From IMG/VR virus record IMGVR_UViG_3300036781_000593, positions 1 to 31,701 of that record: a DNA stretch of 31,701 nucleotides, one strand, 5' to 3'. Numbering within the stretch: the first letter of the stretch is position 1; each line of letters starts with the position of its first letter. Below, piece after piece: positions 22,851-30,523 of this stretch. The notes beneath the pieces were generated by a model. It had not been told where the DNA came from, made no database searches, and worked only from the letters and a program-made list of their open reading frames with translations. A program made the position numbers and the translations under genes. This stretch comes from a virus.

Positions 22851-23436
22851 ATTGACCAGTATCCTGCGGAACATCGTCAGCAAAGCTGCTGCGGCTCCCT
22901 CTTCAGGAGAGGCTTCGTCAGAGATCGAGCGCCTTCGTGGCCGTTACAAGAACTGTACCGAGGCCACCGTGGTCCTGGCCGACTGCTCGCACTCCATGGC
23001 GAGTCTTATCGGATCGTCTGACCGGCGCAAGATCGAACACGTGCGTATCGCCCTTACTGATCTTCTTGAGGCTCACCCGAAAGCGGTCATCATCGTCTTC
23101 GGAAGCTGGGTCAAGAAGTTGCGTGGAATCGAAGATCTGCCGGACGAATCAGGCCTGATGGGCGGGACGAATTTGGGCGCCGCGATCGAGGAGGCGGCAA
23201 AACTGCGCCCGCGGCGAACGATCATCATCTCAGATGGACTGGCCGATAACTGCCAGGACTGCCTTGAACAGGTCGATCACCTGACCGGCCGTGTCGATTG
23301 CGTGTATTGCGGGCCCGACGGCGACACCGATGCAGTTGGATTCCTACAATCGCTCTCGCGCAAGGGTGGCGGTTCTCAGATGACGTTCGACGGATGCCGC
23401 GAGCTCAGTCCTATGATCAGGGGATTGCTGTGTTAA
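22840..23436 (+). CDS. VWA-domain protein
   Basis: A 198-residue protein with a von Willebrand factor A domain, usually a metal-dependent protein-binding module. The MIDAS residues are present: DCSHS (48-52), T110 in MGGTNL and D132 in ISDGLAD. The N-terminal 40 residues are a helical linker. AGGGAG lies 6 nt before the ATG. In cells and phages such proteins often work with AAA+ ATPases or membrane partners; the next gene is a small membrane protein, but no ATPase is present. Confidence 0.75.
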   Translation: MAGELTSILRNIVSKAAAAPSSGEASSEIERLRGRYKNCTEATVVLADCSHSMASLIGSSDRRKIEHVRIALTDLLEAHPKAVIIVFGSWVKKLRGIEDLPDESGLMGGTNLGAAIEEAAKLRPRRTIIISDGLADNCQDCLEQVDHLTGRVDCVYCGPDGDTDAVGFLQSLSRKGGGSQMTFDGCRELSPMIRGLLC

Positions 23437-23609
23437 GAGTGCGACCATCGATAGCAAGATTAATGGCGGCTATGTTCGGCCTTGGTATGTCCATCGGCCT
23501 TATCTGCCACGAATTGCAGTTCGCAACCTGCGCGGCAGTTGTCGCCTGCTTCTGGATGCTCTGCGACATCTCGGAACAGATTCGTGAGTCAACTGAAAAG
23601 AAGGACTGA
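23430..23609 (+). CDS. Small two-segment membrane protein
   Basis: A 59-residue protein starting at GTG overlapping the VWA stop, with AGGGG 6 nt upstream. Two membrane segments (about 9-25 and 31-46) contain conserved-looking cysteines (ICHE, FATCAAVVACFWMLC). The tail is charged. It could anchor the VWA protein. No family recognised. Confidence 0.6.
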   Translation: MLRVRPSIARLMAAMFGLGMSIGLICHELQFATCAAVVACFWMLCDISEQIRESTEKKD

Positions 23610-24139
23610 TGTCTGACCTCGGACTCCAGGAAGTAACCGACGATCAACTTGTGAGCCTGCTGGCGGAGGTAACCACTGAATTGCTCTCACGCGATCGGTG
23701 TGTCCAGCAGGTGGCTCAGGCTGGAATCCTAAGCATCGCCCAAAAGCAGCAGACCTTTATCCGGGTTCTGAAGGAGGAACTCGCCGCGGCCGAGCGCCAG
23801 TACATCGAATCGCTGCGACAGGACGTTCGTCAGGAGATTCTGCGCGCTGTGCAGGCCGGAGAGTTGAATGTTGGGGCGAACCTTGGTTCCGATGGCGAAG
23901 CTAAGATCATCGCCGAGGTTTCAAAGGAACAGATCCAGAAGATCAAACAGGATCTCCAGCGCGATCCGGAAAACTCCTCATTCCAGGTAAGCTACAACGG
24001 AACCAGGAAGACTCTCATCTGCTCCTACCATTCAGCCGGCCAGAACTGGGATACCAACCGCAACCTGACAGTCAACAAGGCCCTTGCGGAATCAATCCGC
24101 CGGGCGGTCCTCGGAGCATTCGGAATCCCTACGGATTGA
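23609..24139 (+). CDS. Hypothetical protein
   Basis: A 176-residue protein; residues about 15-110 form long helices (LAAAERQYIESLRQDVRQEI), followed by a beta-containing C-terminal domain (SFQVSYNGTRKTLICSYH). Its ATG overlaps the previous stop (TGATG). It ends the RHH-VWA operon and faces the convergent gene at 24192. Function unknown. Confidence 0.6.
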   Translation: MSDLGLQEVTDDQLVSLLAEVTTELLSRDRCVQQVAQAGILSIAQKQQTFIRVLKEELAAAERQYIESLRQDVRQEILRAVQAGELNVGANLGSDGEAKIIAEVSKEQIQKIKQDLQRDPENSSFQVSYNGTRKTLICSYHSAGQNWDTNRNLTVNKALAESIRRAVLGAFGIPTD

Positions 24140-24191
24140 AGTTCTTCAGATTTCCAGTTACTCGGTTAACACGCTCGTAGGTGTCAGCTAT

Positions 24192-24779
24192 TTATTTGGC
24201 GGTGGTCACGTAATACGCCAGCCTTGCGACACTCCTGAGCATGTCATTGACCATGTCGTAGGCTCGGTCGCAGCAGAGAGATACCCCGCTGTTGCCCATA
24301 ACCCCGTACGATGACTCGCAGGTGTTTGGCGACCTCTCCCCTGTGCGCTCGAACTCAACGAGACCGCCCTGTGCCCGCGCGTAGATCATCAGGGCAATGT
24401 CGTTCGCCGGGACGTTCAGGAACTTCTCAGCGAATTCATCGCGGTGAATCGTCCTATCCTGTTGACAAAACCACGGCAAGTCGTACCAGACCGTGTGCAG
24501 CACGTGGGATTCATTCCGGCGCGTCCCGAATGGCAGGGCCGATGTTCTTACTCCCATCTCCCCCAGTTCCCGTGCGACCGCTGCGCAGAGGTAATGGGAG
24601 ATTTCATCGTCCCCGATGAGACGCTTGCCGAATCGACCGGGGTGGCGGATGTTCAGCGTCTGGCCGATCTTGTACTGAGCAGCAATATTTTGCGCAGGGC
24701 TGAACAGATTCCCGTATCCCGGAAGCGATACGATCGGCGGTAAGTTGTTCCATGGATATGGCCCATTGTTCGACGCCAT
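24192..24779 (-). CDS. Hypothetical protein
   Basis: A 195-residue protein with no recognised domain; contains PPIVSLPGYGNLFSPAQNIA and a conserved-looking HVLHTVWYDLPWFCQQ segment and a DRAYDMVNDMLRSVARLAYY end. The start ATG lies 7 nt after -10 TAGGAT. It is the last gene of the leftward cluster 24192-25595. Confidence 0.6.
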   Translation of the reverse strand: MASNNGPYPWNNLPPIVSLPGYGNLFSPAQNIAAQYKIGQTLNIRHPGRFGKRLIGDDEISHYLCAAVARELGEMGVRTSALPFGTRRNESHVLHTVWYDLPWFCQQDRTIHRDEFAEKFLNVPANDIALMIYARAQGGLVEFERTGERSPNTCESSYGVMGNSGVSLCCDRAYDMVNDMLRSVARLAYYVTTAK

Positions 24780-24786
24780 GCCGTCT

Positions 24787-24792
24787 ATCCTA
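24787..24792 (-). promoter_or_regulatory. -10 element before the gene at 24192
   Basis: Minus strand TAGGAT ends 7 nt before the ATG (AGACGGC between). No clear -35. Confidence 0.35.
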
Positions 24793-24824
24793 CCACTTCG
24801 TAACTCAGAAAGTGAACCCCGACG

Positions 24825-25019
24825 TCAGTCCTTCATCGCCTTGATCATGCTCTGCTTGCACATCTCCAGCAACCCGAACTTGATCGTCTGCGAATCCGTA
24901 CTCGAACTCCAGCACAAATCTCCGGCCTGATTCGTGTAAATCACCAGCACGTCCTTCGGCTCACTCTCCCCGAAGTCCTCCATCACATGGATCAACGCCT
25001 CAGAAGCCGTTCTGGTCAT
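24825..25019 (-). CDS. Hypothetical protein
   Basis: A 64-residue protein with MEDFGESEPKDVLVIYTNQA and DLCWSSSTDSQTIKFGLLEM, a compact alpha/beta pattern typical of small phage proteins of unknown role. The ATG directly follows the stop (TAG) of the preceding gene. Confidence 0.65.
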   Translation of the reverse strand: MTRTASEALIHVMEDFGESEPKDVLVIYTNQAGDLCWSSSTDSQTIKFGLLEMCKQSMIKAMKD

Positions 25020-25349
25020 CTACCCCCCGCTTGTCTCCGCGTACTCATGCCGCACGGCACGAAACGCCCGTACTTCGAAATCCATTATCCCAAATCCTGA
25101 AAATTCCTCAGATTTTATTTCCCGCCCTGAAGGGAGCCTGACAAATACCAGGCTCGCGCGAGAAGTCCCCCTATACCCCCTGGTGGAGGGGTTCGGATTG
25201 GGGCTGGCTGGTAGCGATGGCGGAGCGCTCGAGGGGCCTGTGGTCTGGCCGGATGGTCGGCAGGTCGGCAGGCTGGACCATGGCAGCATGACCGCATCCG
25301 CGGGCCAGCAGGCAGCCGGCGAGCAGGGCGAGTAGCACCAGCAACTCAA
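25020..25349 (-). CDS. Hypothetical protein overlapping a lipoprotein gene
   Basis: The convincing part is the last 45 residues (SLVFVRLPSGREIKSEEFSG, then FGIMDFEVRAFRAVRHEY), which look like a small structured protein and end exactly before the next ATG. The upstream part is cysteine/proline-rich and overlaps the lipoprotein gene in another frame. No start codon lies between the two, so the real start is uncertain: an internal ATG near 25289 or a +1 shift from the lipoprotein frame are options. Confidence 0.4.
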   Translation of the reverse strand: MSCWCYSPCSPAACWPADAVMLPWSSLPTCRPSGQTTGPSSAPPSLPASPNPNPSTRGYRGTSRASLVFVRLPSGREIKSEEFSGFGIMDFEVRAFRAVRHEYAETSGG

Positions 25350-25380
25350 GCCAAGCTGGACGGATCGAATACCGGATCAT
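25171..25380 (-). CDS. Putative small lipoprotein
   Basis: A 69-residue protein with a basic start, a hydrophobic stretch (LELLVLLALLAGC) containing a lipobox LLAGC, then a proline-rich mature part. Lipidated Pro-rich peptides of this size occur as outer spanins of phages, but no matching inner spanin was found. The ATG overlaps the previous stop. A second ORF overlaps its end in another frame. Confidence 0.5.
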   Translation of the reverse strand: MIRYSIRPAWLELLVLLALLAGCLLARGCGHAAMVQPADLPTIRPDHRPLERSAIATSQPQSEPLHQGV

Positions 25381-25595
25381 CGGCGGGGAGTCTCGCTGGC
25401 CTCGGCCTCGGCCGCAAGGCGCATGTGCTCAGCTTCGCGCCGGCCCATGTCGATAGCCCAGAGTTCAAACCATGGAAGGTCATCGAATGGCACGCCGTTA
25501 AGGGAGCGGATCGGCACGCAGAGGGCCCCAATAGCTACCAGATTATCCAACTGCTTAAACTCTAACTCGTTGATAATGCTAGATGACTTTGCCAT
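25377..25595 (-). CDS. Hypothetical protein
   Basis: A 72-residue protein (MAKSSSIINELEFKQLDNLV...) with an alpha-helical, Glu/Ala-rich end. Start ATG 25595 has AGGAG about 10 nt upstream; a longer frame to 25802 has a low-complexity extension. No family recognised. It is the first gene of this leftward cluster. Confidence 0.6.
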   Translation of the reverse strand: MAKSSSIINELEFKQLDNLVAIGALCVPIRSLNGVPFDDLPWFELWAIDMGRREAEHMRLAAEAEASETPRR

Positions 25596-25791
25596 GCCAG
25601 AGTATCTCCTGGTGCCTTGCGATTGCTCTACGGGGCTGCTACAGAGGTGTTTTCGGGATTGCCGGTCGATTTTGAGTTTATGTGGGGGGACAGCGAAGGT
25701 TAGCGGTTTCTTGGTCTCTTGCCGATGCCTCGCCGGCGATGGGCTAAGACTTTTACGAGCGCCGCTCGCTCGATCTGCACTATCTGGTGTG

Positions 25792-25806
25792 GAGTGTATC
25801 ACACTC
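25792..25806. promoter_or_regulatory. Operator-like inverted repeat
   Basis: GAGTGT-ATC-ACACTC, a perfect 6-bp inverted repeat with a 3-nt centre, typical in size for a dimeric repressor site. It is about 110 nt upstream of the -35 of the rightward operon. Confidence 0.45.
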
Positions 25807-25817
25807 TGTCAAGAGGG

Positions 25818-25921
25818 TGACACACAATGGTCTCTCAAGGTCTGTTCGTAACTCGTTTCCTTGCAACACCAAAAATACTGACTCAACATGACACTAAAAG
25901 GGTCCATTTTGTGCTTGACAC
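25818..25921 (+). repeat. Three TGACAC direct repeats
   Basis: TGACAC with an A-rich tail occurs at 25818-25823 (TGACACACAA), 25889-25894 (TGACACTAAA) and 25916-25921 (TGACACAAAA). The last overlaps the -35 box, as expected of regulator half-sites. Confidence 0.4.
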
Positions 25922-25944
25922 AAAAGTCTTTCATACCTTATTCT
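25915..25944 (+). promoter_or_regulatory. Promoter of the rightward methyltransferase-recombinase operon
   Basis: Consensus -35 TTGACA (25915-25920); -10 TATTCT (25939-25944) with an 18-nt spacer, or TTATTC with 17. The -10 ends 7 nt before ATG 25952. Confidence 0.6.
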
Positions 25945-25951
25945 GTCAGTC

Positions 25952-26035
25952 ATGAGAAACAAACTGCCAATCGGCACCAAAGGAATGCTCCTCGCGACCT
26001 GCCCTTCCATCAGAGAAGAGATGGGGGGGCGGTAA
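25952..26035 (+). CDS. 27-residue leader peptide
   Basis: A short ORF (MRNKLPIGTKGMLLATCPSI as its first 20 residues) starting 7 nt after the -10 and ending in TAATG, where its stop overlaps the ATG of the next gene. It may couple translation of the operon from a leaderless transcript. Protein function is unlikely to be recognisable. Confidence 0.45.
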   Translation: MRNKLPIGTKGMLLATCPSIREEMGGR

Positions 26036-26310
26036 TGGCTCACACTGCCAAGCAAATGATAATCGCCGTCGGCACTAAGGTGCTGGTCCGCTGCGAAACG
26101 ATTTGGGTAACGTGCGTTGTAATTGATGTCAAGAACGTATACGGCCGCGAACGTCTGCTTATTCGCCCCGTCGTTGGTGACGGCACCCAATGGGTCGAAA
26201 TGAGCCGGATCGTTCGAGCTCTCGATGAGCCGGTGTCCGATCCGATTAACCATCGTTGCCGAATGAATCTGGACAAAGCACTTGACGTAGTTTGGGAGGT
26301 TTCACGATGA
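26035..26310 (+). CDS. Hypothetical protein
   Basis: A 91-residue protein with a beta-rich core (GTKVLVRCETIWVTCVVIDV then RERLLIRPVVGDGTQWVEM), resembling a small SH3-like or KOW-like barrel that could bind nucleic acid; this is only an impression. It is coupled at both ends (TAATG and ATGA). Confidence 0.6.
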   Translation: MAHTAKQMIIAVGTKVLVRCETIWVTCVVIDVKNVYGRERLLIRPVVGDGTQWVEMSRIVRALDEPVSDPINHRCRMNLDKALDVVWEVSR

Positions 26311-27146
26311 CACGCATCAACAAATCCGAATCTTTTGATATGTCCGCGCGCGCGCTACCTTCCGAAGGTGGAGAGGGAGCGGTTTCCCCCTTCCAGCATC
26401 CAGACCATTCAGGCGCCTGCGTAAATGCGGGCGATTGCTGCTCGTGGATGTGCGACAGGTGCGAAAGCATCCGGCATTTGACACCTGCGCCGGATCAGAC
26501 TAACATTGCAACCAGAGTCGCCGGCGGCGCGCAACGGAAACCCATCAGCGCGTTGACTGGACTGGCTACCGGAACCTCGGAATCTTCATTGACGAGCCGA
26601 GGGACGAGCGGAAGCTCAGAAGAAACGGTAGTTGAGGGAAGCGAAAAGGCTTCAGGCTCGAATCCTCGAAACAGCAGCAAGTTTTGGGGTGGGGGGAGAA
26701 CTTCGCCTTCCGATGACACTTCAAGCGCTGACGAATCCAGAAGAGAAAAAGACGGGTGTACGGTTTGCGGCAGGGCTGATGTAGCAGGAGCGGGGCCTAG
26801 CGCAGACGGATGCCCGCATTCGTTCGAGAGCCAGAAACATTCTGCTGCGGTGCACGGTTCAATCCGGTGGGGGATCGACAACGGGCGGTGTTACGACGTT
26901 GGGGGGATCAGGCGGTACGGGCAACTGGTAACAGACGCGGGGTCGCATGTGGAAGCTGCACAGATGGCGCTGTACAAGGGGGAGAAATACAGCGTGTGGG
27001 TGCCGAACGGTACGGTGCTCGAGGTGTGGAAGGTGGGACCGGTCCACGATTACATGCGGTCTGAGAAGCGCTCGTTTGTGGTGCATTACGGGCAGGCGCT
27101 GGTATCGATTCTCGATTCTCTGACGGTTGAAGGGGGTGCGCGATGA
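26307..27146 (+). CDS. Hypothetical protein with cysteine clusters
   Basis: A 279-residue protein. The first 50 residues include CVNAGDCCSWMCDRCESIRH, the middle (about 75-150) is a Ser/Gly/Glu-rich disordered linker, and CTVCGRADV...GCPHSFES may be a second metal site. The last 90 residues are structured (RYGQLVTDAGSHVEAAQMAL). No family recognised; a zinc-binding DNA-associated role is possible. ATGA overlaps link it to both neighbours. Confidence 0.6.
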   Translation: MTRINKSESFDMSARALPSEGGEGAVSPFQHPDHSGACVNAGDCCSWMCDRCESIRHLTPAPDQTNIATRVAGGAQRKPISALTGLATGTSESSLTSRGTSGSSEETVVEGSEKASGSNPRNSSKFWGGGRTSPSDDTSSADESRREKDGCTVCGRADVAGAGPSADGCPHSFESQKHSAAVHGSIRWGIDNGRCYDVGGIRRYGQLVTDAGSHVEAAQMALYKGEKYSVWVPNGTVLEVWKVGPVHDYMRSEKRSFVVHYGQALVSILDSLTVEGGAR

Positions 27147-29065
27147 CCTGCGTATTCATCTCAGCAACGTATTCGCCGGAGGATAACAAGCTTCGTTTGT
27201 ATCCCGCGGCGCGCCTCGACAAAGACCTGTACCTGCGGGTGAAGGGGGCGGGGTTCATCTGGGCGCCGAAGCAGGGGATTTTCGTCGCTCCGAAGTGGAC
27301 ACCTGCGCGTGAGGATCTGTGCATGGAGCTGGCCGGCGAAATCAGCGACGAGGATATCTCGCTCGTTGAGAGAGCCGAGCAGCGGGCGGAACGGTTCGAG
27401 GAATACGGAGAGAACCGGGAAGCGGACGCACACCGGGCGCATGAGGCAGTAGCGCGAATTGCAGACGGGATTCCGCTGGGCCAGCCGATTCTGGTAGGTC
27501 ACCATTCGGAGAGACACGCGCGCCGGGATGCCGAGAAGATCGAGAACGGCATGCGGAAAGCGGTCAAGGCCTGGGAGACGGCGAAGTATTGGGAATCCCG
27601 GGCGGCGGGCGCGATCAGGGCAGCGAAGTACAAAGAACTGCCGGCGGTGAGAGCGCGGCGCATCAAGACCCTTGAAGCCGAGATTCGGTCTCTTGTCGCC
27701 GATTACACGCCGCATGCCGAACAGCCCGCGATCATGCAGACACCGTACAGTTTCAAGTCTCAGCACCCGTACGGGACTCCAGAATATGAAGCCGAACACG
27801 ACGCGGCGCGCGTTCCGCATGTTTGGGTTGGTCCGAAGGGGAGCGGCGGTCGATGGGTGCAGGCGAGCAGTCTCGAGCGCATCGAGAAGGCGAACCGGCG
27901 CAGCATTGAACATCGCCAGATGCGCCTGATTTACGAGAGAGCGATGCTGGCTGAGGCTGGCGGACTCGTAGCAGACCGTTTCGACATGGCAGTGGGCGGC
28001 CGCGTGAAGTATAGCGGCACGTGGTACGTGATAGCGCGGCTCAACCGGAAAGACGGCGTCACCATGAGCGTTTCGCTGATCAGTTCTTCCTGGCCGTCAG
28101 TGCTGAACGTTGAAGACATTCAGGAGTACGAACCGCCAACAGAACAGCAAGCCGAGAAAGTGAAGGCAGTGACGAAGCTGGCGCCACTTGTGAACTATCG
28201 GGCACCCGGCTGCGTGGAAATGACTACGGCTCAATGGGCAGACAAGTCGCGATTCGGAGATACCTATTTCGTGGCTCAATTCCTGCTCGACGGAAAGTAT
28301 GCCGGGTTTGGGAAGCGTGGCGATTACCGGCAGCGTAGCGTCATGCAGCGGGGCGGGGGTGACCGGGATAGCTATTTCTCCAGCATTCCGGTCTTCCTCA
28401 CGGACTCGAAAGTGATCGAGCCGAAGGGATCCGCGCCGAAACCAACGGTCCAGTACGCAGAAATCGCGCCGGTGAGAGAGGATCCTCGACCGACGTACAA
28501 AGCACCTGAGCGCACGGTATTCGATGACCTGAAAGACAGTCTGAAGGCTGGCGTTACGGTCGTGAGTGCGCCTCAGTTGTTCCCGACTCCGCCAGACCTC
28601 GCGCGGCGCATGGTGGCTCTTTCAGGGCTGCAGGCCGGTGAAACAGTGCTCGAACCGAGCGCTGGTACGGGCGCCATTGTCAGCGCGATTATCGAGGCTG
28701 TTGATACCGAGATCGTAGGTTACGAGATCAATTTCAACCTCGTTTCGCGTCTCACTCAAACGTTTCCGAGCTACAAACTGCAGGCGCGTTGCGAGGACTT
28801 TCTCACGGTGACGGAGGGCCGCGGCCAGTTCCCGGTGGTGATCATGAATCCGCCATTCGAAAACGGAAGCGACATCAAACATATCGAGCACGCGATTGGC
28901 TTCCTGAAACCGGGCGGGACGCTGGTCGCGCTGTGCGCAGACGGACCACGCCAGCGAGCGGCCCTCATGGACCGCGCGGAACACTGGGAAGAGATCCCCT
29001 CAGGCACGTTTGCCGGCACGGGCGTACGCGCTGCGTTGATGGTTATTCGCGGGGTTCAATCGTGA
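27143..29065 (+). CDS. DUF3560 - SAM-dependent DNA methyltransferase fusion
   Basis: A 640-residue fusion. The N-terminal half holds a DUF3560 domain (ERAEQRAERFEEYGENREAD, PLGQPILVGHHSERHARRDA, KAWETAKYWESRAAGAIRAA), frequent in plasmid and phage proteins of unknown role. The C-terminal domain is a SAM methyltransferase: FPTPPDLARRM, motif I LEPSAGTGAI near residue 502 and catalytic NPPFENG near 568, as in N6-adenine methylases. DNA methylation is likely, perhaps to evade restriction. A central domain (about 200-340) is unrecognised. It starts and ends with overlaps in the operon. Confidence 0.85.
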   Translation: MTCVFISATYSPEDNKLRLYPAARLDKDLYLRVKGAGFIWAPKQGIFVAPKWTPAREDLCMELAGEISDEDISLVERAEQRAERFEEYGENREADAHRAHEAVARIADGIPLGQPILVGHHSERHARRDAEKIENGMRKAVKAWETAKYWESRAAGAIRAAKYKELPAVRARRIKTLEAEIRSLVADYTPHAEQPAIMQTPYSFKSQHPYGTPEYEAEHDAARVPHVWVGPKGSGGRWVQASSLERIEKANRRSIEHRQMRLIYERAMLAEAGGLVADRFDMAVGGRVKYSGTWYVIARLNRKDGVTMSVSLISSSWPSVLNVEDIQEYEPPTEQQAEKVKAVTKLAPLVNYRAPGCVEMTTAQWADKSRFGDTYFVAQFLLDGKYAGFGKRGDYRQRSVMQRGGGDRDSYFSSIPVFLTDSKVIEPKGSAPKPTVQYAEIAPVREDPRPTYKAPERTVFDDLKDSLKAGVTVVSAPQLFPTPPDLARRMVALSGLQAGETVLEPSAGTGAIVSAIIEAVDTEIVGYEINFNLVSRLTQTFPSYKLQARCEDFLTVTEGRGQFPVVIMNPPFENGSDIKHIEHAIGFLKPGGTLVALCADGPRQRAALMDRAEHWEEIPSGTFAGTGVRAALMVIRGVQS

Positions 29066-29658
29066 ATGTTGCAATCTACGCTCGCGTCTCGACTCGCGAC
29101 AAGGGCCAGGACACCGAGAACCAGATGCGGGAGCTTCGGCAGTTTGCCGAGGCTTCCGGCTGGGCGGTGACGCGCGAATACGTTGACACTGCCAGCGGAT
29201 CGGGCAAGGTTGATCGGCCGGAATTCGCGCGCATGTTCGCGGACGCCGCGAAGAAGCGCTTCAAGCTGGTACTGTTCTGGTCACTCGATCGATTCACGCG
29301 CGAGGGAACGCTCAAAACCCTCGAGTATCTGCAGACGCTCACCAAGTACGGTGTCGCCTGGCGCTCGTTGCAGGAACAGTACATCGACTCGGCGGGCCCG
29401 TTCCGCGACGCTGTTATCTCGATCATGGCTTGTATTGCGCAGCAGGAGCGGCTACGGATCGCCGAGCGCACGCGGGCCGGGATGGAGACAGCTCGGCGGA
29501 AGGGGGCGTCTTTGGGGCGCCCGCGGTCCAGTGTCGATGTCGCCCAAGTGATCAGGATGCACCAGGCCGGCGACGGCGTCGGTAAGATCTCGCGTGCACT
29601 GGGCAACGTGTCGCGTGAGACAATCAGGCGTCTTGTGAAGGACCACGCGGCAGCCTGA
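29062..29658 (+). CDS. Serine recombinase, resolvase/invertase type
   Basis: A 198-residue small serine recombinase that cuts and rejoins DNA at short sites. The catalytic serine is S10 in YARVSTRDKGQD; the active-site Arg lies in WSLDRFTRE; a helix E-like region and a C-terminal helix-turn-helix (GVGKISRALGNVSRETIRRL) follow. Length fits resolvases/invertases rather than large phage integrases, so resolution of dimers or inversion is more likely than integration alone. The GTG start overlaps the methyltransferase stop. Confidence 0.88.
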   Translation: MNVAIYARVSTRDKGQDTENQMRELRQFAEASGWAVTREYVDTASGSGKVDRPEFARMFADAAKKRFKLVLFWSLDRFTREGTLKTLEYLQTLTKYGVAWRSLQEQYIDSAGPFRDAVISIMACIAQQERLRIAERTRAGMETARRKGASLGRPRSSVDVAQVIRMHQAGDGVGKISRALGNVSRETIRRLVKDHAAA

Positions 29659-29684
29659 AAACCCCCATCCATTACCATCAACCG

Positions 29685-29729
29685 ACCGGCTGCGATTCGT
29701 CTGAGGGCGATCTACGCAGCCGGTTTTTT
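29685..29729 (+). terminator. Rho-independent terminator after the recombinase
   Basis: A 10-bp perfect stem ACCGGCTGCG / CGCAGCCGGT with a 20-nt loop followed by TTTTTT. It ends the rightward operon; the convergent regulator gene ends inside it. Confidence 0.75.
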
Positions 29730-30185
29730 GTGTTTCAGGCTGCTTTCCCTTGTTTTTCGCCAAAGCATTTCAGCTTGGCGTGCGAACTTCTCGACGTCAA
29801 CGATATATACCGGCGACCTGCCGACACCACATACGAACATCATTTGGGCTGCTTCGGCCGCTTCACTGAATAGGAGGACTTTGAGCGAACCGTACGAACC
29901 GTATTCCGCGATCAGCCACTTAACCGATGTGATGCCGGATTTTCCGGCCAACCGGCGCACAGATGCGATAACTTTCCGCACCTTTACAAGCGTCATTCCC
30001 TTGCGTTTCAGCTCCGCAATGATTCCGATCATAACGATGTCGTTTTGGCTGTAGCATCTCCATCCACCGGCAATCATCGGAGACACGATTCCGCGCTCGT
30101 CCCACCATTGCAATTGACGCTCCGAGACGCCCATAAGTTCGCTGACTTTCTTAGTCCGCACATAGTCTTCTGCAAACGTTATCAT
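29712..30185 (-). CDS. MerR-family transcriptional regulator
   Basis: A 157-residue protein with an N-terminal winged helix-turn-helix of MerR type (VSELMGVSERQLQWWDERGI...YSQNDIVMIGIIAELKRKGM) and a longer helical C-terminal part (AEYGSYGSLKVLLFSEAAEA) that could be an effector or dimer domain. It is divergent from the gene at 30299 and probably controls that promoter. A TAACAT box ends 6 nt before the ATG. Confidence 0.8.
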   Translation of the reverse strand: MITFAEDYVRTKKVSELMGVSERQLQWWDERGIVSPMIAGGWRCYSQNDIVMIGIIAELKRKGMTLVKVRKVIASVRRLAGKSGITSVKWLIAEYGSYGSLKVLLFSEAAEAAQMMFVCGVGRSPVYIVDVEKFARQAEMLWRKTRESSLKHKKPAA

Positions 30186-30248
30186 GTAAATATGTTATCA
30201 TCAGTCCCAACCAGTGAGGCATCAGAAAAATCCTAGGTAGTTTTCTGA

Positions 30249-30277
30249 TTTACAACGAGGCGCGCGTAAAGCATAAT
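30249..30277 (+). promoter_or_regulatory. Promoter of the rightward small-gene series
   Basis: -35 TTTACA (30249-30254), 17-nt spacer, -10 CATAAT (30272-30277); AAGGA precedes the ATG at 30299. The spacer contains GTAAAGC. A MerR-type gene is divergent from it. Confidence 0.6.
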
Positions 30278-30298
30278 TGCAGACGTGGAAAGGACCAC

Positions 30299-30523
30299 AT
30301 GAATTTAAAAAATATGACAACCACTTACAAGGGCAATATGTCTCGCCAAGTGCGAAGAGCGCAACTCTTTTCCTTCCATTTTCAAAAGATAGAAGGCAAC
30401 CAGCAGTATGCCTATGACATTTCCAAGAGGCCACTCTTTAAGACGTGGATATCGCGCTCTGAGCGCCGGAAACTCGCGCGGGCCTTCGCTGCGGGAGCAT
30501 GGAAGGGAGAGCGTCAGCCGTGA
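30299..30523 (+). CDS. Hypothetical basic protein
   Basis: A 74-residue Arg/Lys-rich protein, helical, with SRQVRRAQLFSFHFQKIEG and SRSERRKLARAFAAGAW. Could bind nucleic acid. AAGGA lies 6 nt before the ATG. It is the first gene after the promoter at 30249. Confidence 0.6.
   Translation: MNLKNMTTTYKGNMSRQVRRAQLFSFHFQKIEGNQQYAYDISKRPLFKTWISRSERRKLARAFAAGAWKGERQP

Larger units (their letters stand above)
25596..25951. promoter_or_regulatory. Intergenic regulatory region between divergent operons
   Basis: About 356 nt without a gene, lying between the leftward cluster and the rightward operon. It is A/T-richer towards its right end and contains a perfect inverted repeat, three TGACAC copies with similar flanks and a -35/-10 pair, listed separately. 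The left part holds nothing I recognise. Confidence 0.6.

Noticed and set aside
27161-27913. Minus-strand ORF of 250 codons opposite the DUF3560 gene.
   Set aside because: Shadow of the fusion gene; composition is Arg/Pro/Leu-rich without domain.
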